Source: JAJNPS01 sp031378845
GTDB lineage: Bacteria; Pseudomonadota; Alphaproteobacteria; Rhodobacterales; Rhodobacteraceae
Direction: 5' to 3'
Assembly: GCA_031378845.1 (NCBI GenBank)
Contig: JANNES010000006.1
Location: forward strand, 1-64,000
Length of the DNA stretch: 64,000 bases
The notes under the pieces were generated by a model that was not told the origin of the DNA, made no database searches, and was given only the letters and a program-made list of their open reading frames with translations. Position 1 is the stretch's first letter. Every line of letters begins with the position of its first letter. Both the position numbers and the translations under genes were made by a program. Positions 41,237-51,841 of the stretch are shown here, one piece after another.

Positions 41237-42097
41237 CTACGCCTGCTTTGCGGTCGCCTGCGTGAGGAAATCGGGTTTGACGGTTGGGCTGCCGAACAGG
41301 TAACCCTGCAGGCAATCCAGACCTGCGGCACGAAGGTACTCCGCCTCGGCGAAAGTTTCGACGCCTTCGGCCACGGTAAACATCTCAAATGTCCCGGCCA
41401 ATGCCACCAGCGCTTCAACCATCACCTGGCTGTCGGGGTTTGCATCGACCCCGTGGATAAACTGGCCATCAATCTTGACCATGTCGAACAGGAAGTTCCG
41501 AAAATAGCGTGGCGCCATGAAACCTGCGCCAAAATCATCCAGCGCAAAGCTGATGCCCTCTTTTTGCATATCGTGCATGAAAGCGATAACAATCTCGGGC
41601 ACCATCATCGCAGAGCTTTCAGAAATCTCCAGGATCAGCCGCTCGCCGATCCTGGGACATGCCTTAAGTGTTTGCCGAAGCACGCGCGTCCAGCCCGGAT
41701 AGCCTATGGATCGCGCGGACATGTTGATCGACAACCGTAACGCGGGCAAACGCGCCAAGGTGTTCAACCCCATCTGCAAAACCGCGCAATCAATCCTGCG
41801 ACCGAGTTCCTGGGTTTCGACGACGCCTATGAAATCGCGCGCCGGAATCGTGCGCCCCGAGGGGTCAAGGACCCGAATGAACCCCTCGTAAAAGCCGATG
41901 CGATCGGTATCGAATGTCATGACCACAGGCTGGAACGCCAATCTCAGTCGCCGGGTCTCAAGTGCCGCGCTGACCATTGAGAGTGTCTGACTGTCCGTCT
42001 GCGAGATCGCAAAGCCTAACGGGCTTGCCTCTGCTGCGACATAGTCTGCCTTGAGCTTGGGCTTGGGCTTGTGTTTTCCCGGCATCTCGAATGACAT
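41237..42097 (-). CDS. EAL-domain cyclic di-GMP phosphodiesterase-like protein
   Basis: 286 residues, mostly a single EAL domain from about residue 40. Motifs: FYEGFIRV (where the usual Glu-Ala-Leu is Glu-Gly-Phe), LRLSINMSARSI (Asn), LILEISES (Glu), FALDDFGAGF (DDFG), VKIDGQFI, FTVAEGVETF and LQGYLFG. Nearly all metal and nucleotide residues are kept, so it may be active, but the altered first motif leaves room for a binding-only role. No GGDEF or sensory domain and no membrane helix is seen. Start at ATG 42097 is tentative because its ribosome site is weak. Confidence 0.85.
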   Translation of the reverse strand: MSFEMPGKHKPKPKLKADYVAAEASPLGFAISQTDSQTLSMVSAALETRRLRLAFQPVVMTFDTDRIGFYEGFIRVLDPSGRTIPARDFIGVVETQELGRRIDCAVLQMGLNTLARLPALRLSINMSARSIGYPGWTRVLRQTLKACPRIGERLILEISESSAMMVPEIVIAFMHDMQKEGISFALDDFGAGFMAPRYFRNFLFDMVKIDGQFIHGVDANPDSQVMVEALVALAGTFEMFTVAEGVETFAEAEYLRAAGLDCLQGYLFGSPTVKPDFLTQATAKQA

Positions 42098-42206
42098 TCT
42101 GGGCCCACGCTCCTGTTGTGATCCGCTGCTGATCAACCTGCGGTCAAAGCGGTTAACCGCCAGTAAATTGCGGCTTTTGATTTGAATTTTCGCAAGGAGG
42201 CCCGCG

Positions 42207-42800
42207 ATGCCGACCGACACCCCCGTACGTTGCCCCTGGTGCGGCAGTGATCCGCTCTATGTGGCCTACCACGACGATGAGTGGGGGGTCCGCACGCATG
42301 ACCCGCAGACCTTGTGGGAACTTCTGATCCTCGAGGGATTTCAAAGCGGTCTCAGCTGGATCACGATTCTGCGCAAACGCGAAAACTTCCGCCGGGCATT
42401 TGACGGATTTCGTCCCGAAGCGGTTGCGCATTATGGCCCGAAAGAGGTCGAACGGCTGTTGGCGGATGCCGGGATCGTGCGGCACAGGGGCAAGATCCAA
42501 GGCGCAATCGCGTCGGCCCGCGCATATCTTGCAATCGAGGCCAACGGGGGGTTTTCGGACTTCGTCTGGCAATTCGTCGATGGCAGGCCGGTGCAAAGCG
42601 CGTTGAAGTCCATGACGGATGCGGTTGCCGAGACGTCGACCTCGCGCGCGCTTTCAAAGGCGTTAAAGGCAAAAGGCTTTGCCTTTTGTGGGCCGACGAC
42701 GACGTACGCGTTCATGCAAGCAGCCGGTCTGGTCAACGATCATCTGACCAGTTGCCACCGGCATGCCGTGCTGTCGGGTGCAGCTACTGGTCAGACATAA
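42207..42800 (+). CDS. tag: DNA-3-methyladenine glycosylase I
   Basis: 197 residues. Removes 3-methyladenine from alkylated DNA. RCPWCGSDPLYVAYHDDEWG (about 8-27) holds zinc and base-pocket residues, and the SGLSWITILRKRENFRRAF segment (about 48-66) and LTSCHRHA near the C-terminus (Cys, His) match Tag. AAGGAGG precedes the ATG at 42207. Its 3' end overlaps the convergent TlpA gene. Confidence 0.94.
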   Translation: MPTDTPVRCPWCGSDPLYVAYHDDEWGVRTHDPQTLWELLILEGFQSGLSWITILRKRENFRRAFDGFRPEAVAHYGPKEVERLLADAGIVRHRGKIQGAIASARAYLAIEANGGFSDFVWQFVDGRPVQSALKSMTDAVAETSTSRALSKALKAKGFAFCGPTTTYAFMQAAGLVNDHLTSCHRHAVLSGAATGQT

Positions 42801-43338
42801 GGGCGTTCAGGATGGTCTTGGCATGTGCGGAATCCCATTCTGCATCGCCGATCAGGCGCGCCACTTCCTGCCCTTTGGGGTTGAGGATCACGGTGATCGG
42901 CAATCCCAGTACACCCATGTGTCGCGCCAGATCCGACTTGGGATCGCGCAGGATCGGAAGATGGATCACGCCTGCTTCGGCATAGAACCTTTCGATCCCT
43001 TCGACCGCGTTTCGACCCGTTGCGACCGGGACCACCGCAAGCTCCGGCATCGCCGCTTGCAGCCGATCAAGCGCCGGCATCTCTTGCCGGCATGGCGCGC
43101 ACCACGTGGCCCAAAAGTTCACGACGACCCAGCGCCCGTGATAGTCGGAAAGTGCCGCTGGCGCATCGTCGGCGGTTAGCAATCCGATTTCTGGCAGATC
43201 CAGCGGTTGCGAATGGATCGCCAGTTTCTTCATGTCACCTTCGCGCAAGGCCGCGATATCAGCAAACGCTGCGGTCGCCCCGAGATTTGCACCAAGCGCC
43301 AAGGCCGTGTAGACGACCACCAGTGATTTCCGCAGCAT
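42784..43338 (-). CDS. TlpA/ResA-like periplasmic thiol-disulfide oxidoreductase
   Basis: 184 residues. An N-terminal hydrophobic signal (about 3-25, LVVVYTALALGANLGATAAFA) is followed by a thioredoxin fold with NFWATWCAPCRQEMP (CAPC, about 90) and the cis-Pro loop VLGLPITVILNPKGQE. It keeps cytochrome or envelope thiols reduced. The ATG at 43338 follows GGAGG by five bases; an ATG three bases earlier is possible. It is divergent from argH with only 23 bases between the two starts. Confidence 0.9.
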   Translation of the reverse strand: MLRKSLVVVYTALALGANLGATAAFADIAALREGDMKKLAIHSQPLDLPEIGLLTADDAPAALSDYHGRWVVVNFWATWCAPCRQEMPALDRLQAAMPELAVVPVATGRNAVEGIERFYAEAGVIHLPILRDPKSDLARHMGVLGLPITVILNPKGQEVARLIGDAEWDSAHAKTILNALMSDQ

Positions 43339-43361
43339 CATCCCTCCAAAAGGCACCGGCC

Positions 43362-44765
<1,404 letters not shown>

Positions 44766-44817
44766 CGGTGCGACCGCGTGACGCCGTGATCTTTCGATGG
44801 ATGGAGGGACCAAAGTG

Positions 44818-44970
44818 ATGAAGCCACTTTCGATCGCCGCCCTTTTGCTGCTGACTGCCTGCACGAACCCCGCTTTGACCGCGAACCTGGCCATCGGGCC
44901 CGGTGGCGTTTCGGTCAGACCGGCTTTGTCGGGAAATGTCGGCGGCGCAAACGTAACCGTAGCACCCTGA
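44818..44970 (+). CDS. Small lipoprotein
   Basis: 50 residues with a lipobox LLTACTN (Cys 15) and a Gly/Val-rich tail GPGGVSVRPALSGNVGGANVTV. GGAGGG lies before the ATG. It sits between argH and a second tiny lipoprotein, as in other Rhodobacterales argH neighbourhoods. Role unknown. Confidence 0.8.
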   Translation: MKPLSIAALLLLTACTNPALTANLAIGPGGVSVRPALSGNVGGANVTVAP

Positions 44971-44977
44971 GGTTCCC

Positions 44978-45100
44978 ATGACCCGATCCACATTCATGCT
45001 GTGCCTGTTTGTGCTCGCCGCATGCGGCGCCGATGGCGAGCCCAAAAAGCCCGGGCTGGCCGTCAGTGGTGAGGTCGGCGTCGGCGTTGTGCTGAAGTGA
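44978..45100 (+). CDS. Second small lipoprotein
   Basis: 40 residues: lipobox VLAACGA (Cys 16) then a short tail KKPGLAVSGEVGVGVVLK. The tail resembles that of the 44818 gene in being Val/Gly rich, so the two could be diverged duplicates. Stop codon overlaps the GTG start of the DUF2834 gene. Confidence 0.75.
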   Translation: MTRSTFMLCLFVLAACGADGEPKKPGLAVSGEVGVGVVLK

Positions 45101-45411
45101 GCCCGATCCGGCTTGCCTATCTGGCGCTTGCGGTCTGGGGGACGATCCACCCGATGTATTGGTTTGTGCGCCACATGCGCGAAACCGGCACCGGTCTCTC
45201 GGGCCTTATCGATGCATGGTACGTGAATGCCTCCACCACCGGGTTGACCTGGGATCTGACCATCGCGGCCATTGCGCTGACGGTCTGGGTGCTGGCCGAA
45301 ACCCTGTCGCGCAAGACTTGGATCAACCTGATCACGATCCCCGCGATCTTTTGCATCGGAGTCAGTTGTGGCTTGCCGCTTTATCTGTTTTTGCGGTCAC
45401 GGTCGGTATAG
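45097..45411 (+). CDS. DUF2834 membrane protein
   Basis: 104 residues with three membrane helices (about 4-20, 50-68 and 77-95) and the DUF2834 core WYVNASTTGLTWDLTIAAIALTVWV. Function unknown. GTG at 45097 overlaps the preceding stop codon, so coupled translation is likely. Confidence 0.85.
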   Translation: MSPIRLAYLALAVWGTIHPMYWFVRHMRETGTGLSGLIDAWYVNASTTGLTWDLTIAAIALTVWVLAETLSRKTWINLITIPAIFCIGVSCGLPLYLFLRSRSV

Positions 45412-45416
45412 CGCAG

Positions 45417-45998
45417 ATGGCGCGCGCGCTTCGCCAGACTGTCTTGGTGGTGGCTGCCCTCAACCTGGCCTATTTCGGGGTCGAGTTCTTTGCAGCCATC
45501 AAGATCGGTTCGGTGTCCCTGTTCGCTGATAGCATTGATTTTCTTGAAGATACTTGCGTCAACCTCTTGGTCTTCGCGGCGCTGGGCTGGACGGTGGCCC
45601 GCCGGGCGCGGGTCGGGATGGTGTTGGCCGCGATGATCGCGATACCGGCATTGGCGTTCTTGTGGACCTTGGCACAAAAGTTCTTGGCTCCGGTGCCGCC
45701 AGATGCCTCCGTGCTGACGCTCATCGGGGCCGGCGCTTTGGCAGTAAATCTCGCGGCGGCGTTCTTGTTGGCGCGTCATCGCGCAGAACAGGGCAGCCTT
45801 ACGCGCGCGGCATTCCTGTCTGCGCGAAATGATGCGGTCGCCAACGTTGCGATCATTGTGGCCGGCCTGATCACCGCGTTGCACCCCTCGATCTGGCCAG
45901 ATGTGATCGTGGGGCTTGCAATCGCCGCGATGAATCTGGACGCCGCGCGCGAGGTCTGGGAGGCCGCGCGCAAAGAATCAAAAGAGGCGCAGCCCTGA
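45417..45998 (+). CDS. Cation diffusion facilitator-like protein lacking the C-terminal domain
   Basis: 193 residues with about five membrane helices and no soluble C-terminal metal domain. GSVSLFADSIDFLEDTCVN (about 31-49) has the Asp-x3-Asp of CDF helix II, and SARNDAVANVAIIVAG (about 132-147) is the helix V counterpart. Typical CDF proteins are about 300 residues, so this is a shortened member. Cation unknown. It follows DUF2834 by five bases. Start ATG at 45417. Confidence 0.8.
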   Translation: MARALRQTVLVVAALNLAYFGVEFFAAIKIGSVSLFADSIDFLEDTCVNLLVFAALGWTVARRARVGMVLAAMIAIPALAFLWTLAQKFLAPVPPDASVLTLIGAGALAVNLAAAFLLARHRAEQGSLTRAAFLSARNDAVANVAIIVAGLITALHPSIWPDVIVGLAIAAMNLDAAREVWEAARKESKEAQP

Positions 45999-46064
45999 AG
46001 GGTCAATTGCGCGGCGGATTCCATCTGCTATACCCCTGTCTGCGCGCAAGATAGGACATGCTGG

Positions 46065-47330
46065 ATGGACCATTTTCTCTATCGCAATGGCATCTTGCAC
46101 GCCGAGGACGTGGCGATCCCCGATATCGCGGCAACGGTCGGCACACCACTTTATGTCTATTCCACTGCGACGCTGACGCGCCACTATCACCTCTTTACCG
46201 AGGCGCTGTCGCCGCTGCCGCATATGGTCTGCTTTGCGATCAAATCGCTGTCGAACGTCGCCGTTCTGAAAACGCTGGGCGATCTGGGTGCGGGCATGGA
46301 CGTGGTGTCGGGCGGCGAGTATCTGCGCGCCAAGGCCGCAGGAGTGCCGGGGGACCGCATTGTCTTTTCCGGGGTCGGCAAGACGCGTCAAGAGATGCGC
46401 TTGGCACTGACCGGCGGCATCCGCCAGTTCAACGTCGAAAGTGAGCCGGAACTGCGCGCGCTGTCAGAGGTGGCCGTCAGCCTTGGCCTGACCGCGCCGA
46501 TCACCATCCGCGTGAACCCGAACGTGGACGCCAAAACCCACGAGAAGATCGCGACAGGCAAAAGTGACAACAAGTTCGGCATCCCGATCGCGCGCGCCAG
46601 CGAGGTCTATGCCGAAGCCGCCGCGCTGCCGGGGCTGAAAGTCATCGGGATCGACGTGCATATCGGCAGCCAACTGACTGAGCTTGAACCCTTTGAACAG
46701 GCGTATCTCAAGGTCGCAGACCTGACCCGCCAGCTTCGTGCCGAAGGGCATACCATCAGTCGTCTCGACCTTGGCGGCGGTCTGGGCATCCCGTACGAGC
46801 GTTCCAACAGCGCGCCACCGCTGCCGACCGATTACGGCGCGCTGATCAAGCGGACAGTGGGCGATCTGGACTGCGAGATCGAGATCGAGCCGGGCCGCCT
46901 GATATCGGGAAATGCGGGGATCCTTGTCGCTTCGGTCATCTACGTCAAAAACGGCGAGGGGCGGGATTTCCTGATCCTCGATGCTGCAATGAACGACCTG
47001 ATCCGCCCGTCGATGTACGGCGCACATCACGACATTGTCCCAGTCCGCGAACCCGCGCCGGGGACTGCGGCTCGCGACTTCGATGTGGTGGGCCCGGTTT
47101 GCGAAACCGGCGACACCTTTGCCAAGGCCCGTCCCTTGGCACCGTTGTCAGAGGGCGATCTTGTGGCGTTCCGCTCGGCGGGCGCTTATGGCGCGGTCAT
47201 GGCGTCAGAATACAATACGCGCCCGCTGATCCCGGAAATTCTGGTGAAAGGGGATCACTTCGCTGTCATCCGGGCCCGTCCGACCTTTGACGAAATCCTG
47301 AACCGGGATACCATACCAGAATGGCTCTGA
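46065..47330 (+). CDS. lysA: Diaminopimelate decarboxylase
   Basis: 421 residues. PLP-dependent last step of lysine synthesis. VCFAIKSLSNVAVLKTL (Lys about 60) forms the Schiff base, GIDVHIGSQLTELEPF (about 196) and GGGLGIPY follow, and GPVCETGDTFA (Cys about 345) completes the active site across the dimer. GGAC-type site before ATG 46065. It follows the CDF-like gene by 66 bases and precedes the DUF4175 gene by 18. Confidence 0.96.
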   Translation: MDHFLYRNGILHAEDVAIPDIAATVGTPLYVYSTATLTRHYHLFTEALSPLPHMVCFAIKSLSNVAVLKTLGDLGAGMDVVSGGEYLRAKAAGVPGDRIVFSGVGKTRQEMRLALTGGIRQFNVESEPELRALSEVAVSLGLTAPITIRVNPNVDAKTHEKIATGKSDNKFGIPIARASEVYAEAAALPGLKVIGIDVHIGSQLTELEPFEQAYLKVADLTRQLRAEGHTISRLDLGGGLGIPYERSNSAPPLPTDYGALIKRTVGDLDCEIEIEPGRLISGNAGILVASVIYVKNGEGRDFLILDAAMNDLIRPSMYGAHHDIVPVREPAPGTAARDFDVVGPVCETGDTFAKARPLAPLSEGDLVAFRSAGAYGAVMASEYNTRPLIPEILVKGDHFAVIRARPTFDEILNRDTIPEWL

Positions 47331-47348
47331 CGTGACCGCCAGCGCCGA

Positions 47349-49976
47349 GTGATGAAAAAGGGAAGTCCGATTCGTCGATCTGATGACATCTTTGCCGTGT
47401 TGCGCTGGCCGCTGCGGCTGACTTGGGCGGGTCTTTGGGCCGAGCGTTCGGTACGGGCGTTCTGGCCCTTGGTGACGCTGGCGTTATCGCTGGCGTCGGT
47501 GATGGCCTTTGGTGTTCAAGATCAACTGACAGCGATGCAGCTGCGGGCGGTCGTCGGGGTCTCGTTTTTGGCGCTGGCAGGACTGGCGATCCTTGGGTAC
47601 CGCCGATTTCACGCGCCACTGCGGGCCGAGGTTCTGGCGCGGCTGGACGGCAGTCTCAAGGGCAATCCGATTGCGGCATTGTCGGACAGTCAGGCCATCG
47701 GTACGGATGACCCTGCCTCGCGTCTGGTCTGGGAAGCGCACAAGGCTCGAATGGCGCAGCGCGCGGCCTCGGCCAGGGCGGTGGTGCCGAACTTGCGCCT
47801 TGCCAGCCGCGACCCCTATGCTTTGCGCTATGTCGCACTGACGGCATTTGTCATGGCGATGATCTTTGGCTCGCTCTGGCGGGTCGTCACCGGCAACCCG
47901 CTAGCCACAGCCGATGCTGCGATCATGGCATCGGGACCCTCGTGGGAGGGCTGGGCGCAGCCGCCCGCCTATACCGGCAAAGCCGCGATCTATCTGGCCG
48001 ACATCACCGCGCCGACGCTGGAACTGCCTGTCGGAACCCGGCTTCAGCTGCGCCTTTATGGCGAGCGAGCCGATCCGGGCGTCGTCGAAACCGTTTCGGA
48101 CCCGGCCGTCACGCAGATCCCGCCCGACCTGGCCAGGCAAACAGCTGCAAAGGCAGGTGAGGATCCGGCCAAAGTCGACGCCATGCCGAACACCTATGAC
48201 TTGATGGTGGCGCGGTCTGGCAAGCTTGAAATCACCGGCGATGATGGTCGCGTCTGGGAGATTGTGGCGTTGAAAGACGCGGCTCCGACCGTGACGCCCG
48301 AAGGTGAAATCGGGCGCGAGGCCGATGGACGGATGAAACAGATGTTCAGCGCCAAGGACGATTACGCCGTGGTGTCTGGCCAAGTGACCATCACGCTTGA
48401 TCTTGCTGCTGTCGACCGCCGCTATGGCTTGTCGATCGCGCCAGAAGCGCGCGAACCCGTCGTTCTGGACCTGCCGATGCCGATCAGGGGCAACCGCGCG
48501 GATTTCAAGGAAACGCTGGTGGACGATTTGTCCCAGCATCCTTTTGCGAATCTGCCGGTCAAAATGGTCTTTGCGGTCGTCGATGAGGCGGGCCAGGCCG
48601 GTACTGCGGCGCCTTTGTCGGTGACGCTGCCTGGTCGACGGTTCTTTGATCCGCTGGCGATGGCCGTGATCGAAATGCGCCGCGATCTGCTTTGGTCGCG
48701 CCAGAATGCACCGCGGGTGGCCCAAGTCTTGAAAGCGGTCACAAACGCGCCCGAAGGATTCATTCGCAACGAAAGCGCTTATCTGCGGTTGCGCGTCGCT
48801 CTGCGCCGACTGGACACGGCATCGGCGAACCTGACGCCGGAACTGCGTGACGAGCTTGCCGCCGAGTTGTGGGCGATCTCGCTCATGGTCGAAGAGGGTG
48901 ACCTTGCCTCGGCGCTGGAGCGTTTGCGGCGCGCGCAGGACAAATTGGACGAGGCCATCCGTAACGGCGCCAGCCCCGAAGAGGTTGACCGTCTGATGAA
49001 AGACATGCGCGAGGCGCTGAATGACTATATGCGCCAGCTTGCCGAAGAGCAGCAACGCAACCCCGACAGTCAGGCTTTGCAAGGCCAGCCAAGCCTTGAG
49101 ATGTCACAAGATCAGCTGCAACAGATGCTGGATGAGCTGCAAAAGCTGATCGAAGAGGGCCGCACCGCCGAGGCCGCGGAACTGATGGAACAACTGCGCA
49201 AGTTCATGGAAAACATGCAGGTGACCCAAGGTCAGGGCCAAGGTCAGGGGCAAGGCGGCCCCGGCCAGCAAGCGATGCGCGACATGCAAGATACATTGCG
49301 CGACCAGCAAGAACTGTCCGATGACGCCTTTCGCGACATGCAAGAAGGCAACCAGGGGCAAGAACCGGGTCAGGGCGAGGACGGCCAGCAAGAGGGTGAA
49401 GGCCAGGATCCCGGTCAGAGCCAGCAACCAAGACAACAGCAGGGCGGTCCACAAGATGGCCAGGGCCAAGGTGGCGGGTCCCTGACCGAACGCCAGAACG
49501 ACCTGCGAAACCGGTTGGGCGATTTGCGCAATCGCGCATTGCCGGGCGACGGGACCGACCAGGGCGAGGCCGGTCGCGAACAGCTGGACCGTTCGGAACG
49601 TGCCATGCGCGAAGCCGAAAAGGCGCTGCGCGATGGCGATCTGCCCGGCGCGCTGGATCGCCAAGCCGAAGCGATGGAAGCCCTGCGCGAAGGCATGCGC
49701 AGTTTTGGTGAGGCCTTGGCAGAAGAACAGCGCGAAGAGCTTGGCGGCAGTCGTCCTGCCGAGGACGTGGGTCGCGCCGATCCCAATGGCCGTGATCCAC
49801 TGGGGCGCGAACCTGGCGATTCTGCGCGTATCGGGTCAGATCGCAACATGCTGCAGGGCGATGACGTTTATCGTCGGGCACAGGAACTGCTGGATGAAAT
49901 CAGACGCCGCTCCGGCGATCAGTCGCGCCCGGACTCGGAACTCGACTACCTGCGTCGTCTGCTGGACCAGTTCTAG
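47349..49976 (+). CDS. DUF4175/TIGR02302 family membrane protein
   Basis: 875 residues. Three N-terminal helices (about 35-55, 60-80, 160-180) anchor a large periplasmic part. About 540-720 is dominated by Gln, Gly, Glu and Asp, with runs such as QGQGQGQGGPGQQ and EGNQGQEPGQGEDGQQEGEG, giving a low-complexity acidic tract. TIGR02302 proteins occur next to lysA in Rhodobacterales; role unknown. Coiled-coil heptads (ERLRRAQDKLDEAIRNG) lie before the Gln tract. ATG 47349 or 47352. Confidence 0.9.
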   Translation: MMKKGSPIRRSDDIFAVLRWPLRLTWAGLWAERSVRAFWPLVTLALSLASVMAFGVQDQLTAMQLRAVVGVSFLALAGLAILGYRRFHAPLRAEVLARLDGSLKGNPIAALSDSQAIGTDDPASRLVWEAHKARMAQRAASARAVVPNLRLASRDPYALRYVALTAFVMAMIFGSLWRVVTGNPLATADAAIMASGPSWEGWAQPPAYTGKAAIYLADITAPTLELPVGTRLQLRLYGERADPGVVETVSDPAVTQIPPDLARQTAAKAGEDPAKVDAMPNTYDLMVARSGKLEITGDDGRVWEIVALKDAAPTVTPEGEIGREADGRMKQMFSAKDDYAVVSGQVTITLDLAAVDRRYGLSIAPEAREPVVLDLPMPIRGNRADFKETLVDDLSQHPFANLPVKMVFAVVDEAGQAGTAAPLSVTLPGRRFFDPLAMAVIEMRRDLLWSRQNAPRVAQVLKAVTNAPEGFIRNESAYLRLRVALRRLDTASANLTPELRDELAAELWAISLMVEEGDLASALERLRRAQDKLDEAIRNGASPEEVDRLMKDMREALNDYMRQLAEEQQRNPDSQALQGQPSLEMSQDQLQQMLDELQKLIEEGRTAEAAELMEQLRKFMENMQVTQGQGQGQGQGGPGQQAMRDMQDTLRDQQELSDDAFRDMQEGNQGQEPGQGEDGQQEGEGQDPGQSQQPRQQQGGPQDGQGQGGGSLTERQNDLRNRLGDLRNRALPGDGTDQGEAGREQLDRSERAMREAEKALRDGDLPGALDRQAEAMEALREGMRSFGEALAEEQREELGGSRPAEDVGRADPNGRDPLGREPGDSARIGSDRNMLQGDDVYRRAQELLDEIRRRSGDQSRPDSELDYLRRLLDQF

Positions 49977-49998
49977 AATACGGCACGCTGGTCAAGCG

Positions 49999-50985
49999 TC
50001 AGCCTTGTGATTCAAGCATTCCGTTCAGGCTCGCAACCACTGATCCGATCCACAGGCGCAACGCGTCGATGCCCGCCACATAGGCATCGAGCGCACCCTT
50101 GGCCGCGGGAAACTGTTCGGCGAGGCGCGGCGCGAGGATATAGGCGACGACAACAATCACCGCCAAAAGAACGGATAACAGAAAGCCGCTTCGAAAGCCG
50201 CCTTGTCTGCGGATTGGCGGCAGGTCGGGCATGGGGTTGTCGTCGTCACTGGCACCGCTGGACGAGCGCAATGTCGAACTGATCACCTCGACATCGGGCA
50301 AAAGGTCACGCCGCGCCGCCGGACGCACCGAAGCGCCGGGGACACCCGAGATATATTCAGCGTCCGAGGACAGATCGCTGAAATCATCGACCGGCGCCAC
50401 TTTCTTGATGCTGGCATCAGCCGGGGCCGCCAAGGCCGCATCAAGGCCAAGTTCGGGCTGCGTTTCAATGCCACGGCTCGCCTCTGCGCGGCGCTGGGAA
50501 ACTTCGCGCTCTGCTTCTTCGCGCAGGACGGCCATCAGACTGTCATCAAGGCTGCGCTGCGATGGCGATGGCGATGGCGCAGGCGCGGAAGGCGCCTCCG
50601 GCGAGGTAACGGCGGGCTCGACCGGAACGGCGACTTCGGCTGCGGCAAGCTCGGCCTCGGGTTCGGCTGGTGGCGCTATCTCGGCATCTGCATCAGGTGT
50701 CGCCACAGCGTCGGGCGCAGGCGCCGCGTCGGATTGGTCGCTCGAAGCAGTGCTCGAAACTGTCGGTTCAACCATTTCATCAGACTTTGGCGAAGGTTCC
50801 GCAATCTTGTCGACGGCGGCTGCTACCTCAGCAGTTGCAACATCGTCTGCTGCAATGTCGGCTTCTTGAGGGCGCTGGAACCATGCATGCCCGCAATTGG
50901 AACACTGCACGTCCCGACCCGCAGCCGGAATCGCGTCATTGGCGACCTCGTACTGGGCACCACAGTTAGGGCAAATCAGCCGCAT
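49999..50985 (-). CDS. Zinc-ribbon membrane protein (MJ0042-like)
   Basis: 328 residues. The N-terminal MRLICPNCGAQYEVANDAIP...VQCSNCGHAW is a zinc ribbon with two CxxC pairs (Cys about 5, 8, 28, 31). A long Ala/Pro/Glu-rich linker (about 40-190) leads to a single membrane helix (about 275-295, SGFLLSVLLAVIVVVAYILA). Such proteins are common next to ftsE in Rhodobacterales; function unknown. The start ATG is 50985. Divergent from ftsE. Confidence 0.88.
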   Translation of the reverse strand: MRLICPNCGAQYEVANDAIPAAGRDVQCSNCGHAWFQRPQEADIAADDVATAEVAAAVDKIAEPSPKSDEMVEPTVSSTASSDQSDAAPAPDAVATPDADAEIAPPAEPEAELAAAEVAVPVEPAVTSPEAPSAPAPSPSPSQRSLDDSLMAVLREEAEREVSQRRAEASRGIETQPELGLDAALAAPADASIKKVAPVDDFSDLSSDAEYISGVPGASVRPAARRDLLPDVEVISSTLRSSSGASDDDNPMPDLPPIRRQGGFRSGFLLSVLLAVIVVVAYILAPRLAEQFPAAKGALDAYVAGIDALRLWIGSVVASLNGMLESQG

Positions 50986-51169
50986 CGCACCATAATCCAA
51001 CCAGCTATCCCAGTACTTTGGCCCGGTTGTAACAACGATGCCTGCCATATCCAAGCATTTGTAGTTAACTTCTGCATCAATGAACCTTAGTGTCGCCGCC
51101 GCGCCAGCCTGCATCCCCTTTTTTCGAGGGATGCCAACCCGCGCGGCGCAGGGCAAGGAAAGATCAGCC

Positions 51170-51841
51170 GTGATCGTATTCGAAAACGTTGCCTACAACT
51201 ATGGCGGTGGTGAGCTTTTGTCCGAAGTCTCCCTGAAACTTGCCCCTGGTTCCTTTCATTTTCTCACCGGACCCTCGGGATCCGGCAAATCGACCTTTCT
51301 GAAACTGGCCTATGCTGAACTCTTGCCGACGTCGGGTCATGTGTCTTTGTTCGACCGCGAGGTGAAGGGACTTGACCGCGACGAGATCGCCTTTGCGCGC
51401 CGTCGGATCGGTGTGGTGCACCAAGATTGCCAGTTTCTTGATCACCTGACCCTGTCGGAGAACGTGACTTTACCGCTGCATGTCGCCAAGCGTGCGGCCT
51501 CGGCGGATGATCTGACCGACTTGCTGGCGTGGGTCGGGCTTGGGCATCTGGCGGGCGCACGCCCCCCCTCGCTGTCAGGAGGCGAGCGTCAGCGCGCAGC
51601 AGTGGCGCGCGCGGTCATCATGGGGCCTGACGTGATTCTGGCGGATGAACCGACGGGAAATCTGGATTGGGACATGTCAGTGCGGCTCTTGACGCTTTTG
51701 ATGGAGCTGAACCGGATGGGTAAGACGATTCTGATTGCAACCCATGACATGAACCTTATCCGGGCGGCCAAAGCACAGGTTTCTGCCCGCGTCCTGCGAA
51801 TCACCAATCGGCGCATTCAACTGGCGGGGTCCGATTTGTGA
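51170..51841 (+). CDS. ftsE: Cell division ATPase FtsE
   Basis: 223 residues. ABC ATPase that with FtsX drives septal peptidoglycan hydrolysis. GPSGSGKSTFLK (about 34-45) is Walker A, Q-loop VVHQDCQFLDHLTLSENV (about 83), signature LSGGERQR at about 138, and Walker B ILADEPTGNLD at about 160. Start is a GTG at 51170 with AAGGAAAG upstream. It overlaps ftsX by four bases and leads a five-gene operon. Confidence 0.95.
   Translation: MIVFENVAYNYGGGELLSEVSLKLAPGSFHFLTGPSGSGKSTFLKLAYAELLPTSGHVSLFDREVKGLDRDEIAFARRRIGVVHQDCQFLDHLTLSENVTLPLHVAKRAASADDLTDLLAWVGLGHLAGARPPSLSGGERQRAAVARAVIMGPDVILADEPTGNLDWDMSVRLLTLLMELNRMGKTILIATHDMNLIRAAKAQVSARVLRITNRRIQLAGSDL

Noticed and set aside
47901..49082. 393-residue frame antisense to the DUF4175 gene
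   Set aside because: No recognisable domain and complete overlap with a well-supported gene on the other strand.
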